Assembly (NCBI GenBank): GCA_035315125.1 | Contig: DATFYI010000011.1 | Coordinates: 1-32,949 of the forward strand | Length of the DNA stretch: 32,949 bases | Source: DATFYI01 sp035315125 | GTDB taxonomy: Bacteria; Chloroflexota; Anaerolineae; Anaerolineales; Anaerolineaceae | Reading direction: 5' to 3' | Part shown: piece after piece, positions 1 to 6,828 of the stretch | Numbering within the stretch: the stretch's first letter is position 1 | Layout of the letters: every line of letters begins with the position of its first letter | Made by a program: the position numbers and the translations under genes | The notes under the pieces: model-generated | Database searches by the model: none | Told to the model about the DNA's origin: nothing | What the model saw: only the letters and a program-made list of their open reading frames with translations

Positions 1-16
1 CCGGAACTATTTCGAA

Positions 17-37
17 AAGGCAGCCGGACGCTGCCTT
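17..37 (-). terminator. Possible terminator hairpin after the PsiE-type gene
   Basis: A perfect 8-bp stem (AAGGCAGC / GCTGCCTT) with a 5-base loop lies about 85 bases past the stop of the PsiE-type gene. On the minus strand it is followed by only a short T run (about four T), so it is a weak intrinsic terminator. It could instead be a hairpin in the leader of a gene off the left edge, because a TATAAT hexamer (48-53, minus strand) lies just upstream of it. Confidence 0.45.
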
Positions 38-47
38 GCATCAAACA

Positions 48-53
48 ATTATA
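48..53 (-). promoter_or_regulatory. Possible -10 element firing off the left edge
   Basis: The minus strand reads TATAAT here, between the stop of the PsiE-type gene and the window edge. No good -35 is seen at 16-18 bases. It may drive a gene that lies outside the window. The rest of 1-120 shows only the hairpin at 17-37. Confidence 0.25.
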
Positions 54-120
54 GCTCATTACTCTTCATTACCTGGCTCAACCATTCTAATCGTGGAACA
101 GGCTTGAATAGTGCTCCAGC

Positions 121-630
121 TTATTCTGACTTTATGGATTGGTCTGATTCGTGCTTTTCACTTTCCAGTGCAGGCTTTTGTTGATTGCGCCGTAATATGG
201 AGATTGAGAAAGCTATTGCAACAATGGTGATTGCCAGTAAACCCAACTCGATCAATGTGTTTTGAAAAAGCAGCGGCTGGTTTTCAATTTTGGTGCTCTC
301 GGCAGTAATAACCAGCATACGTCGGATAGCAGCAATCGCTCCAACAATCAAAAAAGGCTCCGCTTGTAACGTATGTGACTCGATTGAGATTGTAACCGTA
401 TAAACGATCTCCATGGTCATCATCACTAAAAGAACGCTGTCGAGTATATCGATCGCCTGGTCCTTGATCGTGCCAGCTATTACGGAGTTTATCAGAGTTT
501 GAACACTAGAGATGAGTAACAAAATTGCGAGTAATGCCAGTACGATAGCAATAGCGAATAATACAACGGTTTCAGTACGCTTTAGAAATCCTGCCAGAGC
601 AAGCTGTGTGTGTGATTCGTTATTGGACAT
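121..630 (-). CDS. PsiE-family (phosphate-starvation-inducible) membrane protein
   Basis: A 169-residue integral membrane protein with four hydrophobic segments: roughly residues 20-45, 58-80, 88-110 and 123-147. The last is followed by a charged tail rich in Glu, Lys and Ser. The size, the four-helix plan and the acidic segment between helices match the PsiE family. The name comes from E. coli psiE, induced by phosphate starvation; the biochemical role of the family is unknown. The start is ATG, preceded by a purine-rich GAAAGAAG about 6 bases upstream. I see no clear Pho box in the AT-rich upstream region, so phosphate control here is not supported by the sequence. The gene stands alone downstream of the rpsT terminator. 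Family call fairly sure, function unknown. Confidence 0.7.
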   Translation of the reverse strand: MSNNESHTQLALAGFLKRTETVVLFAIAIVLALLAILLLISSVQTLINSVIAGTIKDQAIDILDSVLLVMMTMEIVYTVTISIESHTLQAEPFLIVGAIAAIRRMLVITAESTKIENQPLLFQNTLIELGLLAITIVAIAFSISILRRNQQKPALESEKHESDQSIKSE

Positions 631-686
631 ATAGAACTTCTTTCTTAATGATTAATGTTGGTTATATAAAAGATAAATTATATCCT

Positions 687-708
687 GAATTCGTTTATAA
701 TAGAATTC
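687..708. repeat. Paired GAATTC palindromes upstream of the PsiE-type gene
   Basis: Two GAATTC hexamers are separated by 10 AT-rich bases, giving a 22-base inverted repeat about 57 bases upstream of the PsiE-type start. It could be a regulator site or chance in AT-rich DNA. The rest of 631-751 is AT-rich; a TATAAT on the minus strand (677-682) is a possible -10 without a convincing -35. Confidence 0.25.
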
Positions 709-751
709 TCAAGAATAGGAAATATTAAAATATATTCTGAGCAGCTTAAAC

Positions 752-779
752 AAAAAAGCGGGAGATCTTCATCCCGCTG
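752..779 (-). terminator. Rho-independent terminator of rpsT
   Basis: On the minus strand a 7-bp GC-rich stem (AGCGGGA / TCCCGCT) with an 8-base loop is followed directly by six T. It sits about 45 bases past the rpsT stop. This is a textbook intrinsic terminator, and it separates rpsT from the PsiE-type gene. Confidence 0.9.
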
Positions 780-821
780 CTAATTATCAATGCCAGAAGA
801 TCTGGCAGGTTTACGAACGGA

Positions 822-1088
822 CTATTTGCCCAGGGCAGATAGCTGTTTCATCAAGCGGCTCTTACGGCGAGCAGCATTATTCTTGTGAAGAACCCCTTTT
901 TGTGCAGCTTTATCCAGCTCGCTGACTGCTACTATAATGGCTTCCGCACTGGTGGCTTTCTCGCCACTCTCTAATGCAACACGCGCTTTTGCAACAAAAG
1001 TACGGGCACGCCCCCGCACAACACGGTTGCGAACACGTTTCTTTTCGTTCTGCTTGTTGCGCTTAATTTGAGATTTAATATTTGCCAA
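822..1088 (-). CDS. rpsT: 30S ribosomal protein S20
   Basis: An 88-residue, very basic protein beginning MANIKSQIKR and ending in a helix with NNAARRKSRL, the S20 family signature. S20 binds 16S rRNA and helps assemble the 30S subunit. The start codon is TTG at 1086-1088: a strong GGAGGA lies 6 bases before it, and the next codons give the conserved ANIKS. The E. coli rpsT gene also starts at UUG, and there the rare start is tied to autoregulation, so the same control is plausible here but not shown. It is a single-gene unit with a good promoter (1132-1160) and terminator (752-779). Length is normal for the family. Confidence 0.97.
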   Translation of the reverse strand: MANIKSQIKRNKQNEKKRVRNRVVRGRARTFVAKARVALESGEKATSAEAIIVAVSELDKAAQKGVLHKNNAARRKSRLMKQLSALGK

Positions 1089-1131
1089 AGTCGATCCTCC
1101 AAAAAATCATTGCGTTTGATAACGAACGTTC

Positions 1132-1160
1132 ATTTTACCTGATGGCGGCTGATTTGTCCA
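1132..1160 (-). promoter_or_regulatory. rpsT promoter
   Basis: On the minus strand TGGACA and TAAAAT are separated by exactly 17 bases, a good sigma-70-type promoter. It predicts transcription start near 1125 and a leader of about 37 bases before the TTG start. An 8-base palindrome GAACGTTC (1124-1131) covers the predicted start site. Confidence 0.7.
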
Positions 1161-1182
1161 GCTTTTCCCTGTTTCTCGCGTA

Positions 1183-1650
1183 TTATTGGCCCAGACTGGT
1201 CTGTAAACCCAAGATTAATTGCTGTTTTTCAGCGGGCGTCAGATGCGCGGCTGGATGTTCGAGCAAGTAATAGAATGGTGGCATTGAACCGCGATTGATG
1301 GTCTCGGCAATATCGCCGACACCTCTCTCTCCGCCTCGACCAGTAGTGGTCGCCGAAGGCGCCCAGGTCGAAAAGTTGAGCCGGCTGCGGCCTTCATCCA
1401 CATCGTGCTGAACCAGCCATGAAACCGGCGCAATGTTGCTATACCAGGGCCAGATCGTTTCGTTGCTATGACAATCGAAGCAGGCCCGCCGGGCCAGCGC
1501 CAGGGTCTGTAGGCTGTTCCATTTCGGCTGGCTCGCTCCCGGTGGATTAGTATGGTTTCTACCGTATGGCACCAGTTGGATTAATAAAAAAACGACAACA
1601 AACGCAGCTAGTAAAATGCCATACCCAATCCAGCATCCTCTTTTTGACAT
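1183..1650 (-). CDS. Membrane-anchored haem-binding domain protein (cytochrome-like)
   Basis: 155 residues. An N-terminal hydrophobic segment (about 8-27) is an uncleaved anchor or signal peptide, placing the rest outside the membrane. The domain carries one CxxCH haem c attachment motif at residues 57-61 (CFDCH) followed by NET and a WPWYSNIAP-type segment. These fit the small 'haem-binding domain' family found beside oxidases and in periplasmic proteins. An RGSMPP segment near the C-terminus contains a Met that could be the second haem ligand (inference). ATG start with GGGGAG about 7 bases upstream. It lies downstream of pgk but beyond a strong terminator, so it probably has its own weak promoter or depends on read-through. 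The redox partner is not evident from the neighbours. Confidence 0.8.
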   Translation of the reverse strand: MSKRGCWIGYGILLAAFVVVFLLIQLVPYGRNHTNPPGASQPKWNSLQTLALARRACFDCHSNETIWPWYSNIAPVSWLVQHDVDEGRSRLNFSTWAPSATTTGRGGERGVGDIAETINRGSMPPFYYLLEHPAAHLTPAEKQQLILGLQTSLGQ

Positions 1651-1670
1651 CTCTAATCTCCCCGTGTAAG

Positions 1671-1711
1671 AAAAAAAGCCATTCCCTCTCCAACGAGTGA
1701 AAAGGGAATGG
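1671..1711 (-). terminator. Rho-independent terminator of gap-pgk
   Basis: On the minus strand an 8-bp stem (CCATTCCC / GGGAATGG) with a 17-base loop is followed by G/C then seven T (1677-1671). It lies 60 bases past the pgk stop. It is a good intrinsic terminator ending the gap-pgk transcript before the haem-binding gene. Confidence 0.85.
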
Positions 1712-1770
1712 TTAAAGAATCGACGATAAGTTGCTTCCGAGTGACCACCTACCGCAAAAAACAGGAATGC

Positions 1771-2946
1771 TTATTTATCCTGTAAAGCCGCCAGGCCGGG
1801 CAACTCCAGGCCTTCCAGCATTTCAAGGGAAGCACCGCCGCCGGTTGAGATCCACGTGATCTTATCCGCCAGTCCGGATTCCTGGATGGCTGCGCCCGAA
1901 TCGCCACCGCCTATGATGCTGATTGCACCGCTATCGGCGACTGCCTTGGCTATATCAAAAGTCCCCTTGGCAAACTCGGGAAATTCAAAGACGCCCATCG
2001 GGCCGTTCCAAACTATCGTGCCGGCCCCTTTGATCACTTTGGAATAAGCAGCCACGGTGTCAGGCCCAATATCGAGTATGCGCCAGCCCGCCGGCACATT
2101 GCCTACTGGCATCACTTTCATTTGGGCATCGGCAGCATACTTGTCACCCAGCACCATGTCGACCGGCAGGTGTAGTTTGGTGCCCCCCAGCTTGAGCAGT
2201 TCTTTGGCAGTATCCAAGGCGTCATCTTCCACCAGGGAATCTCCTATCGTCAGGCCCTGGGCTTTGAAGAAGGTGTTTGCCATGCCGCCGCCGATCAGGA
2301 TGGTATCAGCTTTGGTGAGCAGATTGCGGATCACGCCAATTTTATCGCTGACCTTTGCGCCACCCAGGATGGCTACTAATGGCCGTTTGGGGTCATCAAT
2401 CGCCTGACCCAGGTAGCGGATTTCTTTTTCCATCAATAAACCGGCTACGGCCGGCAGGAAATGAGCTACGCCTTCGGTAGAAGCATGTGCACGGTGCGCT
2501 GAGCCAAAGGCATCGTTCACATAAATGTCTGCCAGCGAGGCCAGCTTGCGAGCAAATTCCATGTCATTCTTTTCTTCTTCCGGATGAAAACGGGTGTTCT
2601 CCAGTAATAGCACTTCGCCCGGCTTGAGCGCCTTGGCAGCCGCTTCGGCAGTTGGACCAACGCAATCATCGGCAAAAGCTACAGGTTTACCCATCATTTT
2701 ACTCAGGTAATCCGCAACCGGTTTTAGCGAATATTTTGGATCCGGCCCACCCTTGGGGCGACCCAGGTGAGAGCAGAGGATAACTGCCGCACCATGCTGC
2801 AGCAAATAATCAATGGTCGGTTGAGCAGCTCGAATGCGGGTATCATCTCCAACCTTTCCATCATTCATCGGGACGTTGTAGTCCACCCGCACCAATACTT
2901 TCTTGCCTTTTACGTCAATATCTTCAATTGTCTTCTTATTGAACAT
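1771..2946 (-). CDS. pgk: Phosphoglycerate kinase
   Basis: 391 residues, the usual length. It makes ATP and 3-phosphoglycerate from 1,3-bisphosphoglycerate in glycolysis (reverse in gluconeogenesis), in the cytosol. N-terminal signatures are KKVLVRVDYNVP and, further on, SHLGRPKG; the nucleotide-binding half has GGAKVSDKIGV, WNGPMGVFE and the C-terminal GGGDS and STGGGASLEML loops, all intact. The frame is open five codons further upstream, but the start is placed at ATG 2944-2946 because GGGAGG lies 5 bases before it. It is downstream of gap on the same strand, 103 bases away with a stem-loop between, and ends at a strong terminator. gap-pgk is a common glycolytic operon order. Confidence 0.98.
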   Translation of the reverse strand: MFNKKTIEDIDVKGKKVLVRVDYNVPMNDGKVGDDTRIRAAQPTIDYLLQHGAAVILCSHLGRPKGGPDPKYSLKPVADYLSKMMGKPVAFADDCVGPTAEAAAKALKPGEVLLLENTRFHPEEEKNDMEFARKLASLADIYVNDAFGSAHRAHASTEGVAHFLPAVAGLLMEKEIRYLGQAIDDPKRPLVAILGGAKVSDKIGVIRNLLTKADTILIGGGMANTFFKAQGLTIGDSLVEDDALDTAKELLKLGGTKLHLPVDMVLGDKYAADAQMKVMPVGNVPAGWRILDIGPDTVAAYSKVIKGAGTIVWNGPMGVFEFPEFAKGTFDIAKAVADSGAISIIGGGDSGAAIQESGLADKITWISTGGGASLEMLEGLELPGLAALQDK

Positions 2947-2973
2947 GATAACCTCCCACAAAATAACACGTAA

Positions 2974-3012
2974 TGCGCAACCTGACTCATCCGGGGATCA
3001 GCAGATTGCGCA
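2974..3012 (-). other. Stem-loop between gap and pgk without a T tract
   Basis: TGCGCAA (2974-2980) pairs perfectly with TTGCGCA (3006-3012), and the 25-base loop can form a further inner hairpin (CTGA...TCAG enclosing ATCC/GGAT). No run of T follows on the minus strand, so it should not terminate transcription. A role in mRNA processing or in giving gap and pgk different mRNA stability is an inference. Confidence 0.5.
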
Positions 3013-3049
3013 TCACGGCAAGGTCTTTCTCCTGAGAACTTATTTTGAA

Positions 3050-4087
3050 TTAGAGCGATTTGGCCATTAATACTGCCAGATCAGTTGTGCGGCAGGAGTA
3101 ACCCCATTCATTATCATACCAGGCTACTACCTTGACCATGTTGCCGCTTATCACCATGGTGGTCGGCCCATCCACGATCGAGGAGCGAGCATCGCCTTTG
3201 AAGTCCATCGAGACCAGTGGCTCTTCGGTGTAGCCGAGGATGCCCTTCATGGAGCCTTCGGAGGCTGCTTTGAATAAAGCATTCAATTCAGCAACCGAAG
3301 TGGGTTTCTCAACATCGGCCACAAAATCAACCACCGAGACGGTGGGGGTTGGCACCCGTAAAGAGTAACCGTCAAATTTACCCTTCAGATCAGGGATCAC
3401 CAGCGAAAGGGCTTTGGCAGCTCCGGTTGTGGTCGGAATAATATTGAGCGCTGCGGCGCGGGCACGACGCAGGTCTTTGTGGGCCAGATCCAGGATACGC
3501 TGGTCATTGGTGTAGGAATGGATGGTGGTCATAAAGCCACGCTGAATCTTTAAGTTGTCGTGCACCACTTTAGCGGCCGGGGCCAGACAGTTGGTCGTAC
3601 AAGAAGCATTGGAGACAACATTGTGCTTGGCGGGATCGTACTTATCATCATTTACGCCCATGACGATGGTGATATCTTCATTCTTGGCGGGGGCAGAGAT
3701 GATCACTTTCTTGGCGCCGCCGGCATCGATGTGGATACGCGCCCCAGCCTTGCCTTTGGCCGGATCGCCAATGGCATCGGTGAATAAACCGGTTGACTCA
3801 ATCACGATCTCAACGCCCAAGTCAGCCCAATGCAGCTTGGCCGGGTCCTTCTCGGCGAAGACATGGATGGTATCGCCATCCACCACCAGATTATTCTCGA
3901 CGACTTCGACTTTGCCGGGATAGATGCCGTAGTTCGAATCGTACTTGAACAGGTGAGCATTTGTCTGCGAATCGAACAGATCATTAATCGCTACAACTTC
4001 CAGCTCGCTGTTGTGCCGTTCCTTGATAGCTTTTAATACCTGCCGGCCAATACGGCCAAATCCATTGATACCAATTTTGGTTTTCAT
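3050..4087 (-). CDS. gap: Glyceraldehyde-3-phosphate dehydrogenase (type I)
   Basis: 345 residues. It converts glyceraldehyde-3-phosphate, phosphate and NAD(P) to 1,3-bisphosphoglycerate. The Rossmann start is GINGFGRIGRQ; the catalytic Cys is C163 in SNASCTTNCLAP; the catalytic His lies in TTIHSYTNDQ; WYDNEWGYS is near the C-terminus. All expected parts are present. After GFGRIGR the usual 'AINDL' nucleotide-binding strand appears, with Asp after Asn, which usually indicates NAD preference (inference). ATG start with GGAGG 7 bases upstream. It heads gap-pgk and follows yvcK on the same strand with a 69-base gap. Together with yvcK and the divergent glucokinase it forms a sugar metabolism block. 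Confidence 0.98.
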   Translation of the reverse strand: MKTKIGINGFGRIGRQVLKAIKERHNSELEVVAINDLFDSQTNAHLFKYDSNYGIYPGKVEVVENNLVVDGDTIHVFAEKDPAKLHWADLGVEIVIESTGLFTDAIGDPAKGKAGARIHIDAGGAKKVIISAPAKNEDITIVMGVNDDKYDPAKHNVVSNASCTTNCLAPAAKVVHDNLKIQRGFMTTIHSYTNDQRILDLAHKDLRRARAAALNIIPTTTGAAKALSLVIPDLKGKFDGYSLRVPTPTVSVVDFVADVEKPTSVAELNALFKAASEGSMKGILGYTEEPLVSMDFKGDARSSIVDGPTTMVISGNMVKVVAWYDNEWGYSCRTTDLAVLMAKSL

Positions 4088-4123
4088 TATTGCACCTCCA
4101 TATGTAGATAGTGATTTGTTTTA

Positions 4124-4140
4124 CTATGCCAAATGCATAG
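4124..4140. repeat. Short inverted repeat between yvcK and gap
   Basis: CTATGC and GCATAG flank a 5-base loop, about 37 bases upstream of the gap start. It is too weak and lacks a T tract for a terminator. It may be an operator near the gap promoter or chance; a -35-like TTGG sequence on the minus strand lies nearby but I cannot place a convincing gap promoter. Confidence 0.25.
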
Positions 4141-4156
4141 CAGTATCCAAAATATG

Positions 4157-5503
4157 CTAATTACTCTCCGCTTTGCTGATCAGAGGGCCTGTCTTTTCAT
4201 AATACAGGTCGAGTATTGTCTGAGCCAGCTTATTGGAGTTATGACGCCAGGGATAATCTTCATCAATCAAATCCGCAGGATAGGACACAAACTGTTGGTC
4301 AAGATCTAGATCAGGCAGGACCCATTCAATGTCGGCTGGCAACTTTTTCGAAAAATTTTGGTTGTAAATGAGCATATCAAAAAAATGATCCCCAACGTGT
4401 TTTTCAATAGTTCTTGCATGGTCACTGCAGCTAAAGGAATCAGTTTCACCAGGTTGGGTAGCCACATTGCAAACAAAAAATTTTAGTGCCCGGCTGGCTC
4501 GGATAGCATCAGCCAGGTCCGGTACCAACAAATTCGGCAAAATACTGGTGTAAAGGCTGCCAGGACCAATAACAATGATATCAGCAGCCAGTATAGCTTG
4601 CAAGGCAGGAGGATAAGCCAGTGGATTATTGGGCTCAAGCCATACCCTTCGTATCTGTCCGGCTGCCTGAGGAATGCGGCTTTCACCCTGTATTCGCACT
4701 TCTCCTTCCAAATTCGGAATGCGAACGTCCGCCACCAATCGAACGTCATGCAAAGTAGAAGGCAGTACCCGCCCCTGAACCGCAAGTACACGGCCTGACT
4801 CGGCCACGCCTTCTTCAAAACTACCTGTGATCTCAGCCAAAGCGGTGATCAATAGATTACCAAGCGTGTGTCCGCTGACGCCAGCCCCCTCTGCAAAACG
4901 GTATTGGAATATTTGGGTAAGTAAGGCTTCGTCATCCGAAAGAGCTGCAAGACACTGGCGGATATCTCCAGGCGGCAGAACTCCGATGCTCCGGCGCAGC
5001 TCACCGGAAGAGCCGCCATCATCCGCAACAGTCACAATCGCCGTCAGATTGTGTGAATAATATTTTAAGCCACGCAGCAGAGTTGAAAGCCCGGTACCAC
5101 CTCCAATTGCAACAATCCTGGGGCCTCTATCCTTACGCCGGTAAGTAGTCATGGTATCCAGGATGCCTTTGCCTGGCCGCATAAATGGTTTAAGCAAGCT
5201 TCGGTTTAATCCCCAGGTACCCAGCAGGATGATCGAGACCCCAAATCCTCCAAAAAGCACAACCCGCAGCGGACGATCCAGAAAACGCAGTGAAGCCGTT
5301 GATAATACGGGTACCAACCAGTTATTCGGTGTCGTACGGTAGATTTCCAACAAAAACATTGCAAAGCCAACGCCGAAAAGCGTGGTTCCTGCCAGGATTA
5401 ATGCGATCCAACGCTTTACTCCCAATCCCGGTTTTAACCAGCGCAATTCTTGCTGGAATTTCATCCACAAACGCCTATACCAGACGGTCCCCTGTATACG
5501 CAT
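4157..5503 (-). CDS. yvcK: YvcK-family gluconeogenesis factor with a membrane anchor
   Basis: 448 residues. The YvcK/CofD-like Rossmann domain spans about 129-430, with IGGGTGLSTLLRGLK, a VADDGGSSGELR loop, GDIRQCL, GHTLGNLL and IGPGSLYTSI. In B. subtilis, YvcK binds UDP-sugars (UDP-GlcNAc) and is needed for growth and cell shape on gluconeogenic carbon sources. The soluble family is about 320 residues; here about 128 residues with two hydrophobic helices (about 31-52 and 80-99) precede it, so the protein should sit on the inner face of the membrane. The ATG start has no Shine-Dalgarno sequence but lies 9 bases after a promoter -10 (5513-5541), suggesting a leaderless message. It lies upstream of gap-pgk, and the glucokinase diverges from it, which fits a role in balancing glycolytic flux and wall precursors. 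Confidence 0.93.
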   Translation of the reverse strand: MRIQGTVWYRRLWMKFQQELRWLKPGLGVKRWIALILAGTTLFGVGFAMFLLEIYRTTPNNWLVPVLSTASLRFLDRPLRVVLFGGFGVSIILLGTWGLNRSLLKPFMRPGKGILDTMTTYRRKDRGPRIVAIGGGTGLSTLLRGLKYYSHNLTAIVTVADDGGSSGELRRSIGVLPPGDIRQCLAALSDDEALLTQIFQYRFAEGAGVSGHTLGNLLITALAEITGSFEEGVAESGRVLAVQGRVLPSTLHDVRLVADVRIPNLEGEVRIQGESRIPQAAGQIRRVWLEPNNPLAYPPALQAILAADIIVIGPGSLYTSILPNLLVPDLADAIRASRALKFFVCNVATQPGETDSFSCSDHARTIEKHVGDHFFDMLIYNQNFSKKLPADIEWVLPDLDLDQQFVSYPADLIDEDYPWRHNSNKLAQTILDLYYEKTGPLISKAESN

Positions 5504-5512
5504 AGTTTGTAA

Positions 5513-5541
5513 ATGATAGCAGCCTTTCTCACTGACGTCAA
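5513..5541 (-). promoter_or_regulatory. yvcK promoter, leaderless layout
   Basis: On the minus strand TTGACG and TATCAT are 17 bases apart, with TG one base before the -10 (extended -10). Only 9 bases separate the -10 from the yvcK ATG (5503), so transcription should start within about 2-3 bases of the start codon. Confidence 0.7.
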
Positions 5542-5660
5542 CGATTCAGGCCAATGAACAATTTGTCCAGACAGATAATCAAGTAGATGGGTTCAACCGG
5601 CAGTTTCAAAACAGCGGTCTTATTCCAAGGATTTCAAAACTCAAATTAAAATGAGAAAAG

Positions 5661-5669
5661 TGCTATAAT
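5661..5669 (+). promoter_or_regulatory. Extended -10 of the glucokinase gene, leaderless layout
   Basis: TGCTATAAT is an extended -10 ending 8 bases before the GTG start (5678). No Shine-Dalgarno sequence fits between them and the predicted transcript begins at about the start codon. The -35 region is poor, as is usual with an extended -10. Confidence 0.65.
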
Positions 5670-5677
5670 TTTACCTC

Positions 5678-6616
5678 GTGAAGACTTATCTGGCGGCTGA
5701 CGTGGGTGGGACTCATATTCGTGTCGGACGTTATCCGGTTGAGGGCACTGAACCGATTAGCCTAAAACGGATCACAACCCATGGGGAAGGTGACGCAACA
5801 GATCGTTTAATTAATCTGATTGAAGAAATGCTTCCCGGTGATGATTCTGTGGCCGGGTTGGCAGTGGCTGCACCCGGGCCGCTTGACCCCAAAGCCGGTA
5901 TTATCTTTTCATCTCCCAACATACCTGGGTGGGTTAATTTTCCACTGCGCAAAATACTTGAGAACCGTTTCCACATCCCGGTCGAATTAGGCAATGATGC
6001 CAATATGGCAACCCTGGGCGAATGGCAATATGGGGCCGGACGTGGGCATCATCATATGATTTTCATGACGATCAGCACCGGAATTGGCGGCGGCGTCATA
6101 GATGATGACCGGCTGGTATTGGGCCATCGTGGTCTGGCCACCGAGCTAGGTCATGTGACTCTGATCCCGGAAGGACCCATGTGTGGCTGTGGCCAGCGCG
6201 GTCATCTGGAAGCTTTAGCCTCTGGGACTGCCATTGCCCGCTATGTTTCCGAACAATTAAAGCTTAATTATCCTTCTTCCCTTAAATCCATCCAATACCC
6301 TTCCGCAAAGGATATCAGCCTGGCAGCCCAAAATGGGGATGCCCTGGCAATCGAGGCGCTGGCACGTTCGGGTAGCTATATTGGCCAGGCGCTGGCAAAT
6401 TATTTACACATTTTTAACCCAACTGTTGTGGTATTCGGTGGGGGTGTAACTCTTAGCGGAAGTTATCTGCTGGATCCCTTGCGCAAATCGCTTGCCCGCC
6501 GTGTTATGTCGCCGGCTTATTTGGCTGACCTTCAAATCAAAACCGGCGAGTTGGGGGACGACGCCGGTTTACTTGGCGCACTTGCGTTAGTCCGCAGCCT
6601 GCACCCTCTCTGTTAA
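5678..6616 (+). CDS. glk: ROK-family glucokinase
   Basis: 312 residues. It should phosphorylate glucose (or a related hexose) with ATP in the cytosol. The phosphate-binding start is DVGGTHIRVG; the catalytic base is D107 in GNDANMATLGEW; a GTGIGGG-type loop and ELGH follow. The ROK zinc motif is CGCGQRGHLEA: the third Cys of the usual CxCGxxGC is His, a variant that still supplies a metal ligand. No helix-turn-helix precedes the domain, so it is a kinase and not a ROK repressor. The start is GTG at 5678, 8 bases after a -10, and has no Shine-Dalgarno sequence. It is divergent from yvcK and followed by a probable terminator (6627-6660). Sugar specificity cannot be read from sequence. Confidence 0.9.
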   Translation: MKTYLAADVGGTHIRVGRYPVEGTEPISLKRITTHGEGDATDRLINLIEEMLPGDDSVAGLAVAAPGPLDPKAGIIFSSPNIPGWVNFPLRKILENRFHIPVELGNDANMATLGEWQYGAGRGHHHMIFMTISTGIGGGVIDDDRLVLGHRGLATELGHVTLIPEGPMCGCGQRGHLEALASGTAIARYVSEQLKLNYPSSLKSIQYPSAKDISLAAQNGDALAIEALARSGSYIGQALANYLHIFNPTVVVFGGGVTLSGSYLLDPLRKSLARRVMSPAYLADLQIKTGELGDDAGLLGALALVRSLHPLC

Positions 6617-6626
6617 GAAACGAACT

Positions 6627-6660
6627 GAACCAATAAAACTTTGAGGCTGGTTCGCTTTTT
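6627..6660 (+). terminator. Probable terminator of the glucokinase gene
   Basis: GAACCA pairs with TGGTTC over a 15-base loop, followed by GC and five T. It starts 10 bases past the stop codon. The stem is short (6 bp), so strength is moderate. The rest of 6661-6828 holds the aminotransferase promoter and its leader. Confidence 0.55.
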
Positions 6661-6722
6661 CGGACCGGCCTTTTTAACCGCTGCACTTACCCCGTAATCG
6701 GTTAGCCTACACAAGTAGCGGG

Positions 6723-6731
6723 TGCTATAAT
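6723..6731 (+). promoter_or_regulatory. Extended -10 of the aminotransferase operon
   Basis: TGCTATAAT, identical to the glucokinase -10. It predicts a start near 6738 and a leader of about 90 bases before the ATG at 6829. No clear -35. Confidence 0.55.
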
Positions 6732-6828
6732 ATTAAATACATTGCTTTGCGAGAATCTGTCTTATTTATAGGACATTCCCTCGTTTATGCCACTTTTTTT
6801 ATCCTGAACAGGACAAAGGAGGATTATC

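Noticed and set aside
2947..2961. pgk start five codons upstream
   Set aside because: Those codons contain the Shine-Dalgarno GGGAGG for the ATG at 2946.
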